From Zoogloea sp. (GTDB lineage Bacteria; Pseudomonadota; Gammaproteobacteria; Burkholderiales; Rhodocyclaceae), in assembly GCF_023150065.1 (NCBI RefSeq), contig NZ_JAKLLN010000013.1, positions 1 to 64,000 on the forward strand: a stretch of DNA of 64,000 nucleotides. Reading direction: 5' to 3'. Below the pieces are notes generated by a model. It was not told the DNA's origin, ran no database searches, and saw nothing but the letters and a program-made list of their open reading frames with translations. How positions within the stretch are numbered: the first letter of the stretch is position 1; each line of letters opens with the position of its first letter. The position numbers and the translations under genes were made by a program. This document shows, one piece after another, positions 52,541-61,456 of the stretch.

Positions 52541-55018
52541 ATGTATCCCCTCTCGCTGACCCTCAAAGGCTTTCGCGGTATCCGCGATGGCCTCGGCATG
52601 GATGTGCTGACCCTCGACCTGGAACGTCTTGCCGGCGATGCCGAACTCGTGGCACTGGCCGGCGCCAATGGCCGGGGCAAGAGCACCATTCTCGACAACC
52701 TGCACCCCTTCCTCGTCATGCCGTCGCGGGCGGCTGGCGTCGGGGGCTTTTCCTACTACGACCATGTGTGCCTGCCTGAGGCCGAGAAGGATCTGCTGTG
52801 GCTGCACGAGGGGCGGCGTTACCGCTCGCAGGTCGTGATCCGCAGCAATGGGCGGCGGGCCACCGATGCCTTCCTGTTCGAGGCCGACGACGAGGGGCGC
52901 TGGCGGCCCGTGCAGTTGCCAGATGGAACGGTCTCGGACGGCAAGACCGGCACCTATGTGCGGTGCGTCGAATACTTGCTGGGCAGCGCGGAGACCTTCT
53001 TCACGTCCGCATTCAGCGCCCAGGGCAAGCGGCAGCTCAGCAGCTACCAGAACGGCGAGATCAAGACTTTGCTGGCCGACCTGCTGGGACAGGAAGAGAT
53101 CCGCAACGAAGGCAAGAAGGCCGCGCAGGTGGCCGATCTGCTGAAAGCCGGTCTGGTGTCCATGCGCCAGCAACAGGCCACGCTCGACGAGCAGATCGGC
53201 CGCCAGGATGGCGAGCGGCAGCGCCTGGAAGAAGCGCCGAAGCGGGTGGTCGAACTCGCCGGCACCCTGAAGGCGGCGCAAACGACCCTGGAGGCCGCAC
53301 GCGAACGCCTGGCGCAGCAGCGCGCAGTGCGGGAGCAGGCGCGCGGCACGGAGACGGTGCGCAGTCGGATGAGCAGCGAGCGCACAGCGCTGATCCGCAC
53401 CGGCAAAGAGGCCATCGAAGCCATCGCCTCCCAGAAGAAATGCCAGCAACAGCGGCTGGAGCGGCTCGAACAACGTGCCGCGACCCGCCGGACACAGCGT
53501 GCATCGCGGGTGCAGGCCCTGGCGCGCCAGCGGCAGCAGTGCGATGCGGTTCTGGCGCACGAGGCGGGCGTGCAGCGGGCCGTCCGGCGTCTGGAGCTTG
53601 CCGAAGCTGTGGCGGCGGCGCATGGCGAACGGGTGCGGGCAGCCCGTGAGCAGGTCCAGGCCTTGGCCCGCTGCGACAGCGCGTTGGAGGCGGCAGGCGT
53701 TCGCGCCAAGGCGATCGAGCGTGAAGCCGGGCAGGCCGCCCTGCGGGCCGAAGACCTGGCGCGCCGAATCGGCCTGACGCGGGAGGTGCCCTGCGCCGGG
53801 ACCGATCTGCAAGGGCAATGCAAGCTGCTGGGTGACGCCAGGGAGGCGCAGGCGCTGATGCCGAGTGCCCAGGGCGCGATCCGGCGTCTTGCCGATGATC
53901 GGGCGGCCACGCGGCGGCAGGAGGCGGCGCTGGCGGCCCAGCGGCGTGACCTCGAGAGCGGGCCGCAGGCCCTGGCCTGGGCCGAGTGGCGGGAATCGGT
54001 GGCCCGCGGCCGGGCGGAGCAGTGCGGCCGTTTGGCGGAACGGGCCGGAGAGCTTCGCCAGGCCCGCCTGCGCTGCGAAGAGATCGATGGCGAGCTGGCC
54101 GGCTTGCAGGTGGGGGGTAGCGACGACGGGAAGGATGAAACCCCGGAAGAAGTCACCGAGCGCGGTGACATTGCCAAGGTTCTGGAGGCGCTCGCGGCCC
54201 AGCAGGAACAGCAGGCCAAGTACTACCGGCAGTCGCTCGACAGGCTGGATGCGGCACTGGCCGCTTTGCCCCCGGCGTTCGACGAGCAGCGGCTGACAGC
54301 AGCGGAGCGTGCGGTAGCGGGAGCGCAAACAGCGGCCGTCGAAGCCGAGCGCGCGCATTTGCAGGCGATCCGCGATGTCGAGGTCAAGGTAGCGCTGGAT
54401 CGTCAGCTGCGTGAGCGCCGGAGCGAACGTCACCAGCTGGCGGCGCGCGTCGCTCTGGTGGAGTCGCAATTGGGAAGCTGGAACCTGCTGGCCAAGTGCC
54501 TGAGCAACGACGGCGTGATTGCGCTGGCGATCGACGACGCTGGCCCTACGCTGGCGGGGCTGGCCAACGACCTGCTTCTGGCCTGCTACGGGCCGCGTTT
54601 CACGGTGTCGTTGCTGACGCAGCTCGAAACGCGCAAGGGCGAGCAGCGTGAGGGCTTTGCCATCGAAGTCCACGACGGTGAATCGGGACAGAGCAAACGG
54701 GTGGAGCAGATGAGCGGCGGCGAGAGGGTCTGGGTGAACGAGTGTCTGGTGCGTGCCGTGGCCTTGTACCTCGGCCAGAACAGCGGGCGCTGCTACGGAA
54801 CTTTGTTCAGCGACGAAGCGGACGGCGCGCTGGATCCGGCGCGCAAGCGGATGTTCATGGCGATGAAGCGGGAAGTGCTGCGCCTGGGTGGGTATGCCCG
54901 GGAGATCTACATCTCTCAGACGCCCGAGCTGACGTCAATGGCCGATGCGGTCATCAATCTGGATGGGCTGTGCCAGGCGCAGGGTGATCGAGTGCTGGCG
55001 AGCTCGGCTGCTTCGTAG
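52541..55018 (+). CDS. SbcC/Rad50-like SMC-type ATPase
   Basis: An 825-residue protein: N-terminal ATPase half with Walker A GANGRGKST near residue 41, ~550 residues of coiled coil (Gln/Arg/Glu/Ala-rich), and a C-terminal half with signature QMSGGERVWVNE near 724 and Walker B TLFSDEADGALD near 755. The hook region has two Cys eight residues apart (CAGTDLQGQC) instead of the usual CxxC. With the SbcD-like protein at 47780 it would form a DNA-end processing complex. ATG 52541 chosen (GGAG ~9 bases upstream) over the TTG at 52526. Confidence 0.86.
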   Translation: MYPLSLTLKGFRGIRDGLGMDVLTLDLERLAGDAELVALAGANGRGKSTILDNLHPFLVMPSRAAGVGGFSYYDHVCLPEAEKDLLWLHEGRRYRSQVVIRSNGRRATDAFLFEADDEGRWRPVQLPDGTVSDGKTGTYVRCVEYLLGSAETFFTSAFSAQGKRQLSSYQNGEIKTLLADLLGQEEIRNEGKKAAQVADLLKAGLVSMRQQQATLDEQIGRQDGERQRLEEAPKRVVELAGTLKAAQTTLEAARERLAQQRAVREQARGTETVRSRMSSERTALIRTGKEAIEAIASQKKCQQQRLERLEQRAATRRTQRASRVQALARQRQQCDAVLAHEAGVQRAVRRLELAEAVAAAHGERVRAAREQVQALARCDSALEAAGVRAKAIEREAGQAALRAEDLARRIGLTREVPCAGTDLQGQCKLLGDAREAQALMPSAQGAIRRLADDRAATRRQEAALAAQRRDLESGPQALAWAEWRESVARGRAEQCGRLAERAGELRQARLRCEEIDGELAGLQVGGSDDGKDETPEEVTERGDIAKVLEALAAQQEQQAKYYRQSLDRLDAALAALPPAFDEQRLTAAERAVAGAQTAAVEAERAHLQAIRDVEVKVALDRQLRERRSERHQLAARVALVESQLGSWNLLAKCLSNDGVIALAIDDAGPTLAGLANDLLLACYGPRFTVSLLTQLETRKGEQREGFAIEVHDGESGQSKRVEQMSGGERVWVNECLVRAVALYLGQNSGRCYGTLFSDEADGALDPARKRMFMAMKREVLRLGGYAREIYISQTPELTSMADAVINLDGLCQAQGDRVLASSAAS

Positions 55019-55047
55019 GGTGGGATGGGGTTTCTATCTGACAAATG

Positions 55048-55095
55048 ATGCCGGATGTCCGGCATGGAATGCGACTGTAAGATGTTGTCCGGTAT
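55048..55095. promoter_or_regulatory. Palindromic operator and half-site upstream of the toxin-antitoxin pair
   Basis: ATGCCGGATGTCCGGCAT (55048-55065) is a perfect 8-2-8 inverted repeat; a further half-site TCCGGTAT lies at 55088-55095, 30 bases after the first right arm. They precede the antitoxin start by ~65 bases and fit autoregulation. Confidence 0.7.
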
Positions 55096-55160
55096 GGTGA
55101 AAGCTGCTTTTCTTTGGTCTGAATGTTAAAATGCTCTGGCGAACACAAGAGGAGCCAAAC

Positions 55161-55835
55161 ATGAAGCTTGAAGATCGGATGCGGCAGTCGATCAGGCGTC
55201 GTTCTGGCACGGTGGTTCTGCGTTCCGACGTGGCCGCGCTGGGGGGGCGGACACAGGTCTCCCATGCCCTGGATGCTCTATTGCGCGGCGGGGAACTGGT
55301 ACGTCTTGGGGCAGGTATCTATGCCAAGGCCCAGCGCGAATCCCCGGCCGGGCGAGTGCGCCTGCTGGGCAGTCTTGAGGCGATCATTCGTGAGGCCGCC
55401 CAGAAATGGGGGGTCATCCTTCATGAGGAGGGGCTCCCCAGGGACGCCGCAGGCCTTAACGAGCCTGCACTTGTGGTCGAGACAGACACGCCGCGGATTT
55501 CGCGCAAACTGATCGTGGACGGGAAGCGCGTCGAGTTCCGCAGCCGTCGCCGCAAGCCTCGAAGCTACAAGGCAACACCGTTGGCAATTCCCACGGTGGA
55601 TGTCGCTCGTTTCGTGCAGGAACTGGCTCGCCGATACAAGGTGGTCTACACCCCCAATGCCATGGATCAGTGGGCCGAAACCGTCACCCGACTGGCTGGG
55701 GATGATGTTCGCGCGGACAGTACTGAAGACCTGCTGATCGCGTTGAAGCGTGCCGGCAAGATATCCACGACGGACGTCGCTGCGCTGACGATCAACCACC
55801 TGAGGGAGCGCAAGCAGCGTGTTCGATCCCTTTAA
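55161..55835 (+). CDS. DUF6088-type antitoxin (AbiEi-like winged helix)
   Basis: A 224-residue DNA-binding protein with an N-terminal winged helix (MRQSIRRRSGTVVLRSDVAA, residues ~6-60, RLGAGIYAK near 53) of the kind shared by AbiEi antitoxins and DUF6088. Basic C-terminus (RERKQRVRSL). Start at 55161 chosen because GAGGAG lies ~8 bases upstream. It overlaps the Fic gene by 17 bases, a normal toxin-antitoxin arrangement. The palindromic operator upstream fits autorepression. Confidence 0.75.
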   Translation: MKLEDRMRQSIRRRSGTVVLRSDVAALGGRTQVSHALDALLRGGELVRLGAGIYAKAQRESPAGRVRLLGSLEAIIREAAQKWGVILHEEGLPRDAAGLNEPALVVETDTPRISRKLIVDGKRVEFRSRRRKPRSYKATPLAIPTVDVARFVQELARRYKVVYTPNAMDQWAETVTRLAGDDVRADSTEDLLIALKRAGKISTTDVAALTINHLRERKQRVRSL

Positions 55836-56553
55836 GGATTTTGACCAAGCGGGTTACCTGCGCAATCGATACGGTGAGAAGGATCCGCAGATCGTGCGCG
55901 AGCTCGAACACACCATGTTTCGTGCCGGTCTCGACGAGGCGCTGGGTCATGTGGCCAAGCGCAGGACACTCGGCTACGAGGACTTTCTCGCGGTGCATCG
56001 CATCCTGTTTTCAGCGTTCTACCCCTGGGCCGGACAGGATCGAGCGGCCACAACCCCCGACATTGCCATACGCAAGGGTGATACCTTGTTTTGTCACCCG
56101 TTCGATGCCCGACGGGCGGTGGAGGAGGGATTGCGGATTGGGCAGGACAAGGCGGCGCTACGGCAGCGACCGGGCGAAGTGATGGGGCTGTTTGCCTATG
56201 GCCACCCGTTCCTTGACGGCAATGGCCGCACGATGCTCGTCCTGCACAGCGAACTGTGCCATCGCGCGGGTTTCTGCATCGAATGGCAGCGCACACGTAA
56301 GACCGACTACCTTGCTGCACTCAGCGCGGAAATCGCATCTCCTGGCAAAGGCCATCTGGATCGCTACCTGCTGGGCTTCATTGGGATGTCACGCGACCGC
56401 CAGTTGTGGGGCGGCGTCATTGACGGCATCCAGGGACTCAATGGCGGCAGCGTCGACGATGCGGTCGATGACGAGTATTCGGATGCGCATGTGCGGCAGA
56501 AGTACCAGGCGTTCGAGTTGAATCGATCTCGCTCCAAGGCTGGATCGTCTTGA
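55819..56553 (+). CDS. Fic/DOC-family toxin
   Basis: A 244-residue Fic protein: N-terminal helical part, then HPFLDGNGRTMLV near residue 129. The His, Gly-Asn-Gly-Arg loop is intact, but the last Arg of canonical HPFx(D/E)GNGRxxR is Leu, so the nucleotide phosphate contact may differ from classical AMP transfer. GTG start inside the end of the antitoxin gene. As toxin it would modify a cell target when the antitoxin is lost; the substrate is unknown. Confidence 0.82.
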   Translation: MFDPFKDFDQAGYLRNRYGEKDPQIVRELEHTMFRAGLDEALGHVAKRRTLGYEDFLAVHRILFSAFYPWAGQDRAATTPDIAIRKGDTLFCHPFDARRAVEEGLRIGQDKAALRQRPGEVMGLFAYGHPFLDGNGRTMLVLHSELCHRAGFCIEWQRTRKTDYLAALSAEIASPGKGHLDRYLLGFIGMSRDRQLWGGVIDGIQGLNGGSVDDAVDDEYSDAHVRQKYQAFELNRSRSKAGSS

Positions 56554-56678
56554 TCTTCCGGTTGAGTGGCGTCACGGATCTGATGCTGTCTGGACGCGAG
56601 TGGGAATGGGGCACGGTTTGGCGGGCTCGCGTATGGTTCCAACCCCTTGAATGAGGGTGGTGGTAACTCTTGCCGGTA

Positions 56679-56709
56679 AAAAAACCGCCTCGGCGCGAAC
56701 CGAGGCGGG
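56679..56709 (-). terminator. Rho-independent terminator of the minus-strand radC operon
   Basis: CCGCCTCGG (56686-56694) pairs with CCGAGGCGG (56701-56709) around a 6-base loop; on the minus strand it is followed by a T-run (plus-strand A-run 56679-56685). It ends the operon of genes from 58044 down to 56793, and its T-run faces away from the plus-strand Fic gene. Confidence 0.85.
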
Positions 56710-56792
56710 AAAAGGGCTGCAAGGCCACAGGGAGGAAATGGCCCGTCGAGGCAGCCTGTCAAATTATGCGTAGCAAATTCTTGTGCGCTGGC

Positions 56793-57137
56793 TCAGTCCG
56801 GGCCGCAGGTTTCCACGTCGCCCGTCTCGTCGGCGGGGTGCTCGACGTAACGGTTGCCGACGTTGAAGGTCTGGTCGAGGTAGATCTGCTCGATCACGCT
56901 TGGCGGCACTTTGATGTCCAGGTGCGCCAGCGTCTCGGTCAAGGTGTTGATGTCGGTCCAGTCCTTCTGGGGCTCATCCAGGCTGTCGTAGATGAACGCC
57001 TCGGCCGCATCCCTCGGGGCAGCATCCGAGCCTTCCCGGATGACGTGGAGGAAGAGTTCGCGCAGCGGTCGGTCGTAGCCGGCGACCACCAGGACGGGCA
57101 GGCCGCCGTGGCGGGATCGGGTGAGGTGTCGGCTCAT
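56793..57137 (-). CDS. Hypothetical protein, last gene of the radC operon
   Basis: A 114-residue protein (LPVLVVAGYDRPLRELFLHV, later IKVPPSVIEQIYLDQTFNVG). Acidic, no membrane segment, no domain recognised. ATG at 57137 follows AGGAG by 8 bases; its ATGA overlaps the stop of the zinc-ribbon gene upstream. Confidence 0.72.
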   Translation of the reverse strand: MSRHLTRSRHGGLPVLVVAGYDRPLRELFLHVIREGSDAAPRDAAEAFIYDSLDEPQKDWTDINTLTETLAHLDIKVPPSVIEQIYLDQTFNVGNRYVEHPADETGDVETCGPD

Positions 57138-57325
57138 GCTTGATGCTCCTGGATGGTTGGGCGTGCCGGTTGAACGGCGGGCGTGTGCGGCTTCTTCGGG
57201 CGTGCAGCCCGGCTGAAATCCATGCCGCAGTGGCGACAGCGGTACCAGTGCAGGCGGCCAAGGCTGCCGAGGGCAATGCCTGGCCCCTGGCACAGCGGGC
57301 AGGTCGGGGGTCTTCTCGTGCCCAT
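57134..57325 (-). CDS. Small zinc-ribbon protein
   Basis: A 63-residue protein with CPLCQGPG near residue 9 and CRHCG near 33, two CxxC pairs that should hold one zinc. The basic tail suggests nucleic-acid binding. It starts 3 bases after the radC stop and ends in an ATGA overlap with the next gene, so it is part of the radC operon. Confidence 0.75.
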   Translation of the reverse strand: MGTRRPPTCPLCQGPGIALGSLGRLHWYRCRHCGMDFSRAARPKKPHTPAVQPARPTIQEHQA

Positions 57326-57327
57326 GC

Positions 57328-58044
57328 TCAGATCAACCCGTGTTCGGCGAACGAGTAGTGCTGGTCGCCGGCCACGATGAAGTGGTCGATGACCTGGACG
57401 TCGACGAGTGCCAGGCTGGTCTTGAGCTGCTGGGTGAGCCGCTGATCCGCCGTGCTGGGCTCTGTACTGCCACTGGGGTGGTTGTGCGCGAAAGCGACCG
57501 CAGCAGTGTGATGGGCGAGCGCAGCCTTGACCACTTCGCGGGGGTAGACCGAGGTCTGGGTCAGCGTCCCCCGAAAGAGCTGTTCGATGGTGATCAGCCG
57601 GTGCTGCGCATCCAGGTAGATGACGAGGAAGACCTCGTAGTCGAGGGCAGCGCAGTGCAGGCGCAGCCATTCGGCCAGCAGCCTGGGTGAATCCATCACG
57701 GGGCGGCCCCGCAGATCGTCCAGCATGTCGCGGCAGAGCAGTTCGCGCGCTGCTTGCAGACGTCGAGCAACCGTGGTCTCCAGTGAGGCGGGCAGGGCTC
57801 GACTCGAATCGACGTCGCACACCCGGTAGATCTCGTCCTGGCTGACGGACGACACCGGCGCCAGCAGTTCGCGCAGCAGACCTGCACGGCTGAGCTGGCG
57901 CGCGTCGAATTCCGTGCCATTGGCGTCATTGCTCGAGTGCGCTTTCGGCGCTGAACTCGCGGCAATGGCGCGCAACGTTGTCTTGCCGATGTGGCGGATC
58001 GATGCGTTCAGCATCGTCCAAAGATCCATGTGAAGCGTGCTCAT
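57328..58044 (-). CDS. radC: RadC-family JAB-domain protein
   Basis: A 238-residue protein with the RadC/MPN+ metal motif HNHPSGSTEPSTAD near residue 186 and the late DHFIVAG. RadC-like proteins are common on integrative elements; DNA repair is the old assignment but the JAB fold is a metallo-hydrolase. CAGGAGA precedes the ATG at 58044. The frame continues far upstream without a gene, so a longer start is rejected. A leader hairpin lies 19 bases further upstream. Confidence 0.87.
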   Translation of the reverse strand: MSTLHMDLWTMLNASIRHIGKTTLRAIAASSAPKAHSSNDANGTEFDARQLSRAGLLRELLAPVSSVSQDEIYRVCDVDSSRALPASLETTVARRLQAARELLCRDMLDDLRGRPVMDSPRLLAEWLRLHCAALDYEVFLVIYLDAQHRLITIEQLFRGTLTQTSVYPREVVKAALAHHTAAVAFAHNHPSGSTEPSTADQRLTQQLKTSLALVDVQVIDHFIVAGDQHYSFAEHGLI

Positions 58045-58062
58045 GGTGTTCTCCTGAAAAGA

Positions 58063-58095
58063 GGGACACCGAACCTCCCTCGGGATCGGTGTCCC
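58063..58095. promoter_or_regulatory. Leader hairpin (backbone set), radC
   Basis: GGGACACCGA (58063-58072) pairs perfectly with TCGGTGTCCC (58086-58095). It lies just upstream of the radC ribosome binding site. The rest of the gap to the next gene holds only the terminator at 58349-58388. Confidence 0.7.
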
Positions 58096-58348
58096 GAATG
58101 GATGGGAGGGTGCCCGTTGCATGCGCAAGGGCGGAAAGGGCGGGTGTCGACCGCGACGCCGGAGGGACCGGAATGGCTTCGTTGATGAAGCCGGGGTGAT
58201 GACGAAGTCTCGCGCTGAGCGGCTGGCCTGTGTGATGCCATGGCGCGGGTGCCATCCGCAGGAGACCGCTGGCGAGGGGCTTTTCGGGTGGCGGCTGAGG
58301 TGCCGGTGCGGGTGCTCGCCATGCCGGATCAGGGATGTCTGGCTTCCC

Positions 58349-58388
58349 AAAAAACAGCCCCGATCACCTGTCATGGTGATCGGGGCTG
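58349..58388 (-). terminator. Rho-independent terminator for the minus-strand gene block upstream of radC
   Basis: CAGCCCCGATCACC (58355-58368) and GGTGATCGGGGCTG (58375-58388) form a perfect 14-base stem with a 6-base loop; on the minus strand a T-run follows (plus-strand A-run 58349-58354). It ends the transcript covering the genes from 60517 to 58410. Confidence 0.88.
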
Positions 58389-58409
58389 CAGAAGAGTCAA
58401 AGTTGTGAC

Positions 58410-58562
58410 TCAGAGTGAGGCGTGGCCAGTCGGACGCGGTTCCGAATCGGCGGTTGCAGCAAGGAGCCGAAATTGCCGCAGCAGCGGCCCGCGCTCGAAA
58501 GTCTCGAGGTTCATCTCGGCCGGACGCCGCGCCGCGACGTCCGGGTTGTGGAACGGGGTCAT
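58410..58562 (-). CDS. Small hypothetical protein (50 residues)
   Basis: A short frame (MTPFHNPDVAARRPAEMNLE...) with a strong AGGAGG six bases before the ATG at 58562. No domain recognised. The ribosome binding site and position between a backbone gene and the terminator support it as real. Confidence 0.55.
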   Translation of the reverse strand: MTPFHNPDVAARRPAEMNLETFERGPLLRQFRLLAATADSEPRPTGHASL

Positions 58563-58634
58563 GAGAGTCCTCCTGGGCGCAGCGCCCGCTCGGGGCACTG
58601 CGCAAGAACTGCCCGTCACACGGACGGACAGGGA

Positions 58635-59306
58635 TTACTGGAAGATGCGCGGTTCGATCGTCTCGCCGCGCATGAAGGCGACGTAGGCGCCGGCCTTGCC
58701 GATATCCTGGAAGCGCGCCACGACCCGTTCGTCGTGCAGCACATCCCACGGGCGCTCGGCGTCGTCGCTGGGCCGGATCAGCAGATCCGGCGCACGGTAG
58801 CGGGCATGACGAAAGAGAAACTCCCCGCTCCGCCAATCGACGATGGCCAGCAGGCACGCCGACAGGATGGCGGTTCCGCCATCGGCGCCGGGCTCGACCA
58901 GGAGCGGCACCTTGAGCGTGCCCGTCGAGCGGCCGATCCGGCCGACCACGTCATGCTCATCGAGCCAGGTCCGGCCCGTCTCGGTGTCGCCCTGGATCAG
59001 GCGGACCTTGGCGCCGTTCTCGCGGCACCGCTCCAGAACCCGGGCGGCCTTGGGATCGGTTGCCGGGTCGAAGTAGGTCTTGCGGCTCAGGGCCGATTGG
59101 CCCCAGGCGTCGACGGCGGCCAGGTACTTCTGGTAGCCGCTGAGAGCGCCGAAGTCCGTTTCGCCAAAGGCCAGCTCGGGGCGCTTCAGCCGCTCGGCCA
59201 TCTGTTTGGCATGGTCACGCGCGTTGGCGAAGCCGAAGCACGTGTAGCCGTGGCCGTGGTCGAGCACGTAGAGCTGCCGCTCGGCATTGAGGGTGATGTT
59301 CGCCAT
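58635..59306 (-). CDS. Hypothetical integrative-element protein
   Basis: A 223-residue protein opening MANITLNAERQLYVLDHGHG and containing YTCFGFANARDHAKQMAERL and later DTETGRTWLDEHDVVGRIGR. No known domain, signal peptide or membrane segment. ATG at 59306 with GAGGTG 5 bases upstream. It starts 8 bases after the methyltransferase stop, so co-transcription is likely. Confidence 0.75.
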   Translation of the reverse strand: MANITLNAERQLYVLDHGHGYTCFGFANARDHAKQMAERLKRPELAFGETDFGALSGYQKYLAAVDAWGQSALSRKTYFDPATDPKAARVLERCRENGAKVRLIQGDTETGRTWLDEHDVVGRIGRSTGTLKVPLLVEPGADGGTAILSACLLAIVDWRSGEFLFRHARYRAPDLLIRPSDDAERPWDVLHDERVVARFQDIGKAGAYVAFMRGETIEPRIFQ

Positions 59307-59314
59307 GGCGCACC

Positions 59315-60517
59315 TCATCCTTGCCGATGGCTGCCTTGAAGCGCGCCCTCGACCTGCTTGACGGCGCGCAGGCGCAGCACCGAGACCTTCGTGCCCGAAG
59401 CCTTGAAGGCACCGGCCGGCAAGGCTTCGACTTCGGCGCCGATGTTGTCCACGAAGGCGCGGAAGTTGCGCTGCGCTTTCGTGCGCCCGGTGCGCCATCC
59501 CGGCGAGGTGAGGCTGACCAGCACGCCGCCAGGACGCAGGAAGCGCCACATGTGGATCACATGGGTGATGTCCTGATCCTTGCTGAACGGTGGGTTGGCA
59601 ATGACCACATCGAAGAGACCGATGTCGGCCAGGCTCAGGGACAGGAAATCCCGCTCTATTACCTCGAAACCCTTGTCGCGCAGGATCTGCGCGCTCGGGC
59701 CATTGATCTCCACGGCGATCACCTTGGCGTCGGCGGCTCGGGCCGGTTCGGCCAGTGCGCCTTCCCCTGCGGAAGGTTCGAGCATCCGCTTGCCGGTCAA
59801 ATCGCCCAGGCATTCCATCGCCCAGGCCACCGTCTCGGCGGCGACATCTTCCGGGGTGTAGAAGGCCTGCCGATCCTTCTTGGGGTTGGGCTTTTCGCCA
59901 CCCCGCAGACGGTTCAGCACCTGGGTCACGTCGATCGCCGCGCCGAACTGAAAGCCATTGCGGCTGTAGACGCCGCCGGCGTTCAGGATCAGCGTCTTGA
60001 TGTGCGCGTAGTGCTGCAGACGCCGGGCGGGCAGCTCGATGCGCTGCCCCTTGGCCCGCAGCAGGGCCATCTCGCCTTGCAGCGATGCAGGCTCCGTCTC
60101 TGCGGCTTTCGCGGGCTCGGGTGCCTGCAATTGCCGGACCGTCTCTTCGAACGATTCGGCCTGTTCATCCGTCATCCGGATCAGCAGGCGCGAACCGAGG
60201 ATCTGCTGGTACTTCAGCCACAGGCTGCGTTGCTCGCGGAGGTACTCGACGTAGAAGTCGTCGGCGACCCGGACGTTGCGCAGCGAATAGATCACGCCGC
60301 TGTCCAGCACCGCCTGGATCAACCCTTCATAGAGCTTCAGGGCGATCTGCGGGCGGGCGCCCGGGGTGTGCTCGGTCTCGACGGATGTCGGGATGCCGAA
60401 GATCCGCAGGACACTGCGGTCGCGCGGATCGGCCGCGATCACGGCGGCCAGGATGCGGGGGAACTGCTCGGTCGCAAGGACCGGTGTGGGCGCGTCGGCC
60501 CAAAGGGTAGAGGACAT
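59315..60517 (-). CDS. DNA N6-adenine methyltransferase (orphan, integrative-element type)
   Basis: A 400-residue protein. The N-terminal half (~residues 1-210) is helical and unassigned (KLYEGLIQAVLDSGVIYSLR). From TPEDVAAETVAWAMECLGDL onward it is a methyltransferase with motif I LEPSAGEGALAEPA near 241 and motif IV ANPPFSKDQ near 306, the N6-adenine form. No restriction enzyme is beside it, so it is probably used to protect or mark element DNA. A leader hairpin lies ~21 bases before the start. Confidence 0.85.
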   Translation of the reverse strand: MSSTLWADAPTPVLATEQFPRILAAVIAADPRDRSVLRIFGIPTSVETEHTPGARPQIALKLYEGLIQAVLDSGVIYSLRNVRVADDFYVEYLREQRSLWLKYQQILGSRLLIRMTDEQAESFEETVRQLQAPEPAKAAETEPASLQGEMALLRAKGQRIELPARRLQHYAHIKTLILNAGGVYSRNGFQFGAAIDVTQVLNRLRGGEKPNPKKDRQAFYTPEDVAAETVAWAMECLGDLTGKRMLEPSAGEGALAEPARAADAKVIAVEINGPSAQILRDKGFEVIERDFLSLSLADIGLFDVVIANPPFSKDQDITHVIHMWRFLRPGGVLVSLTSPGWRTGRTKAQRNFRAFVDNIGAEVEALPAGAFKASGTKVSVLRLRAVKQVEGALQGSHRQG

Positions 60518-60537
60518 GCTCGACTCTTGATGAAGAA

Positions 60538-60571
60538 GGGGATGCCCTCGCCCGGCGGGGAGGACATCCCC
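60538..60571. promoter_or_regulatory. Leader hairpin (backbone set), methyltransferase
   Basis: GGGGATG (60538-60544) pairs with CATCCCC (60565-60571), with a further GC-rich inner stem. It lies 21 bases before the methyltransferase start. Confidence 0.65.
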
Positions 60572-60679
60572 GTCGGGTAGGTGAAAGAGGCCATGTGGCC
60601 TGGGGGGCAGAGGTCGGTCGGCGTGGACGGCCCGGACGCGCTTTGGAAAGCGCGCGACGGCCCGTTGCCGAGGCTCACC

Positions 60680-61270
60680 TCAAGCGGCTTGGCGCAGCGC
60701 CGTGAAAAGCTGCCGGGCCGGGCCGTGGTCGCCGTGTTCGAGCGCCATGCACGCCCGCGCGACGTGCAGGTCGACGGTCGGCATCGGCGTCTCAATCGCT
60801 TCGACGCGAACCAGGACGGTGCCGTGGTGCGAGCGCACGGTGAGCGTGCCGCGACCATCGGTCCAGTCGGCCTCGGTCAGATCGTTGGGATCTGCCTTGT
60901 GCCGATCCACTGCCAGTTGCACGGCCAGCGTGAAGCTCTCGACGACGGCCACGTCCTCGAGGTCGCCGTAGTCGCGATCGAAGAGGCGCACCTCGTAGTC
61001 GCTCGGCGCCGACGGCAGGATGTCGTCGAGGGACGGGAGCGGCGGGAAGGGCGGCAGCGGCGGCGCATTGGCCGCGTCGATCGGCCGCACGACTTGGTCG
61101 CCATGCAGGCGATCCAGCTTCAACAGCAGGGCATCCGCGTGGTTCCTGTCCTCGAGGACGAGGCTGGTGCGCATCTTCAAGACCTGCTCCATCATCAGGT
61201 GCAGCTCTTGGGCGATGGCGCGTTCGGCGCGGTGCTCGATCGAGCGCAGGATGTCGGAAACGGTACTCAT
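60680..61270 (-). CDS. Hypothetical integrative-element protein
   Basis: A 196-residue protein: helical N-terminus (SDILRSIEHRAERAIAQEL), a Pro-rich linker (residues ~70-85) and a C-terminal part (VRLFDRDYGDLEDVAVVES) of unknown fold. No membrane or export signal. ATG at 61270 with AAGGAG ~10 bases upstream. CCGCCG/CGGCGG arms flank the region ~50 bases upstream, a possible weaker leader hairpin. A 162-base gap separates its stop from the methyltransferase start. Confidence 0.72.
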   Translation of the reverse strand: MSTVSDILRSIEHRAERAIAQELHLMMEQVLKMRTSLVLEDRNHADALLLKLDRLHGDQVVRPIDAANAPPLPPFPPLPSLDDILPSAPSDYEVRLFDRDYGDLEDVAVVESFTLAVQLAVDRHKADPNDLTEADWTDGRGTLTVRSHHGTVLVRVEAIETPMPTVDLHVARACMALEHGDHGPARQLFTALRQAA

Positions 61271-61456
61271 GATGGGTGGGCTCCTTTCGAGTGAGCGAAA
61301 AATCAGGGGGAGGCCGCCGTGCATGTGCATAGCGGCGGGGTGAAGCGCCCGCGGCCAGGGGCCGGGGCAGGGAATCGGGGGTGTGGCGCGGAGCGGCAGG
61401 GCGAGGCCGCACGGACCGGCGTCGGAGGACGCCAGGTCACGTGGGCACATCGCGGC

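Noticed and set aside
56554-56678. Possible further plus-strand gene after the Fic toxin
   Set aside because: No open frame of useful length; the region holds only the end of the transcript and the terminator for the other strand.
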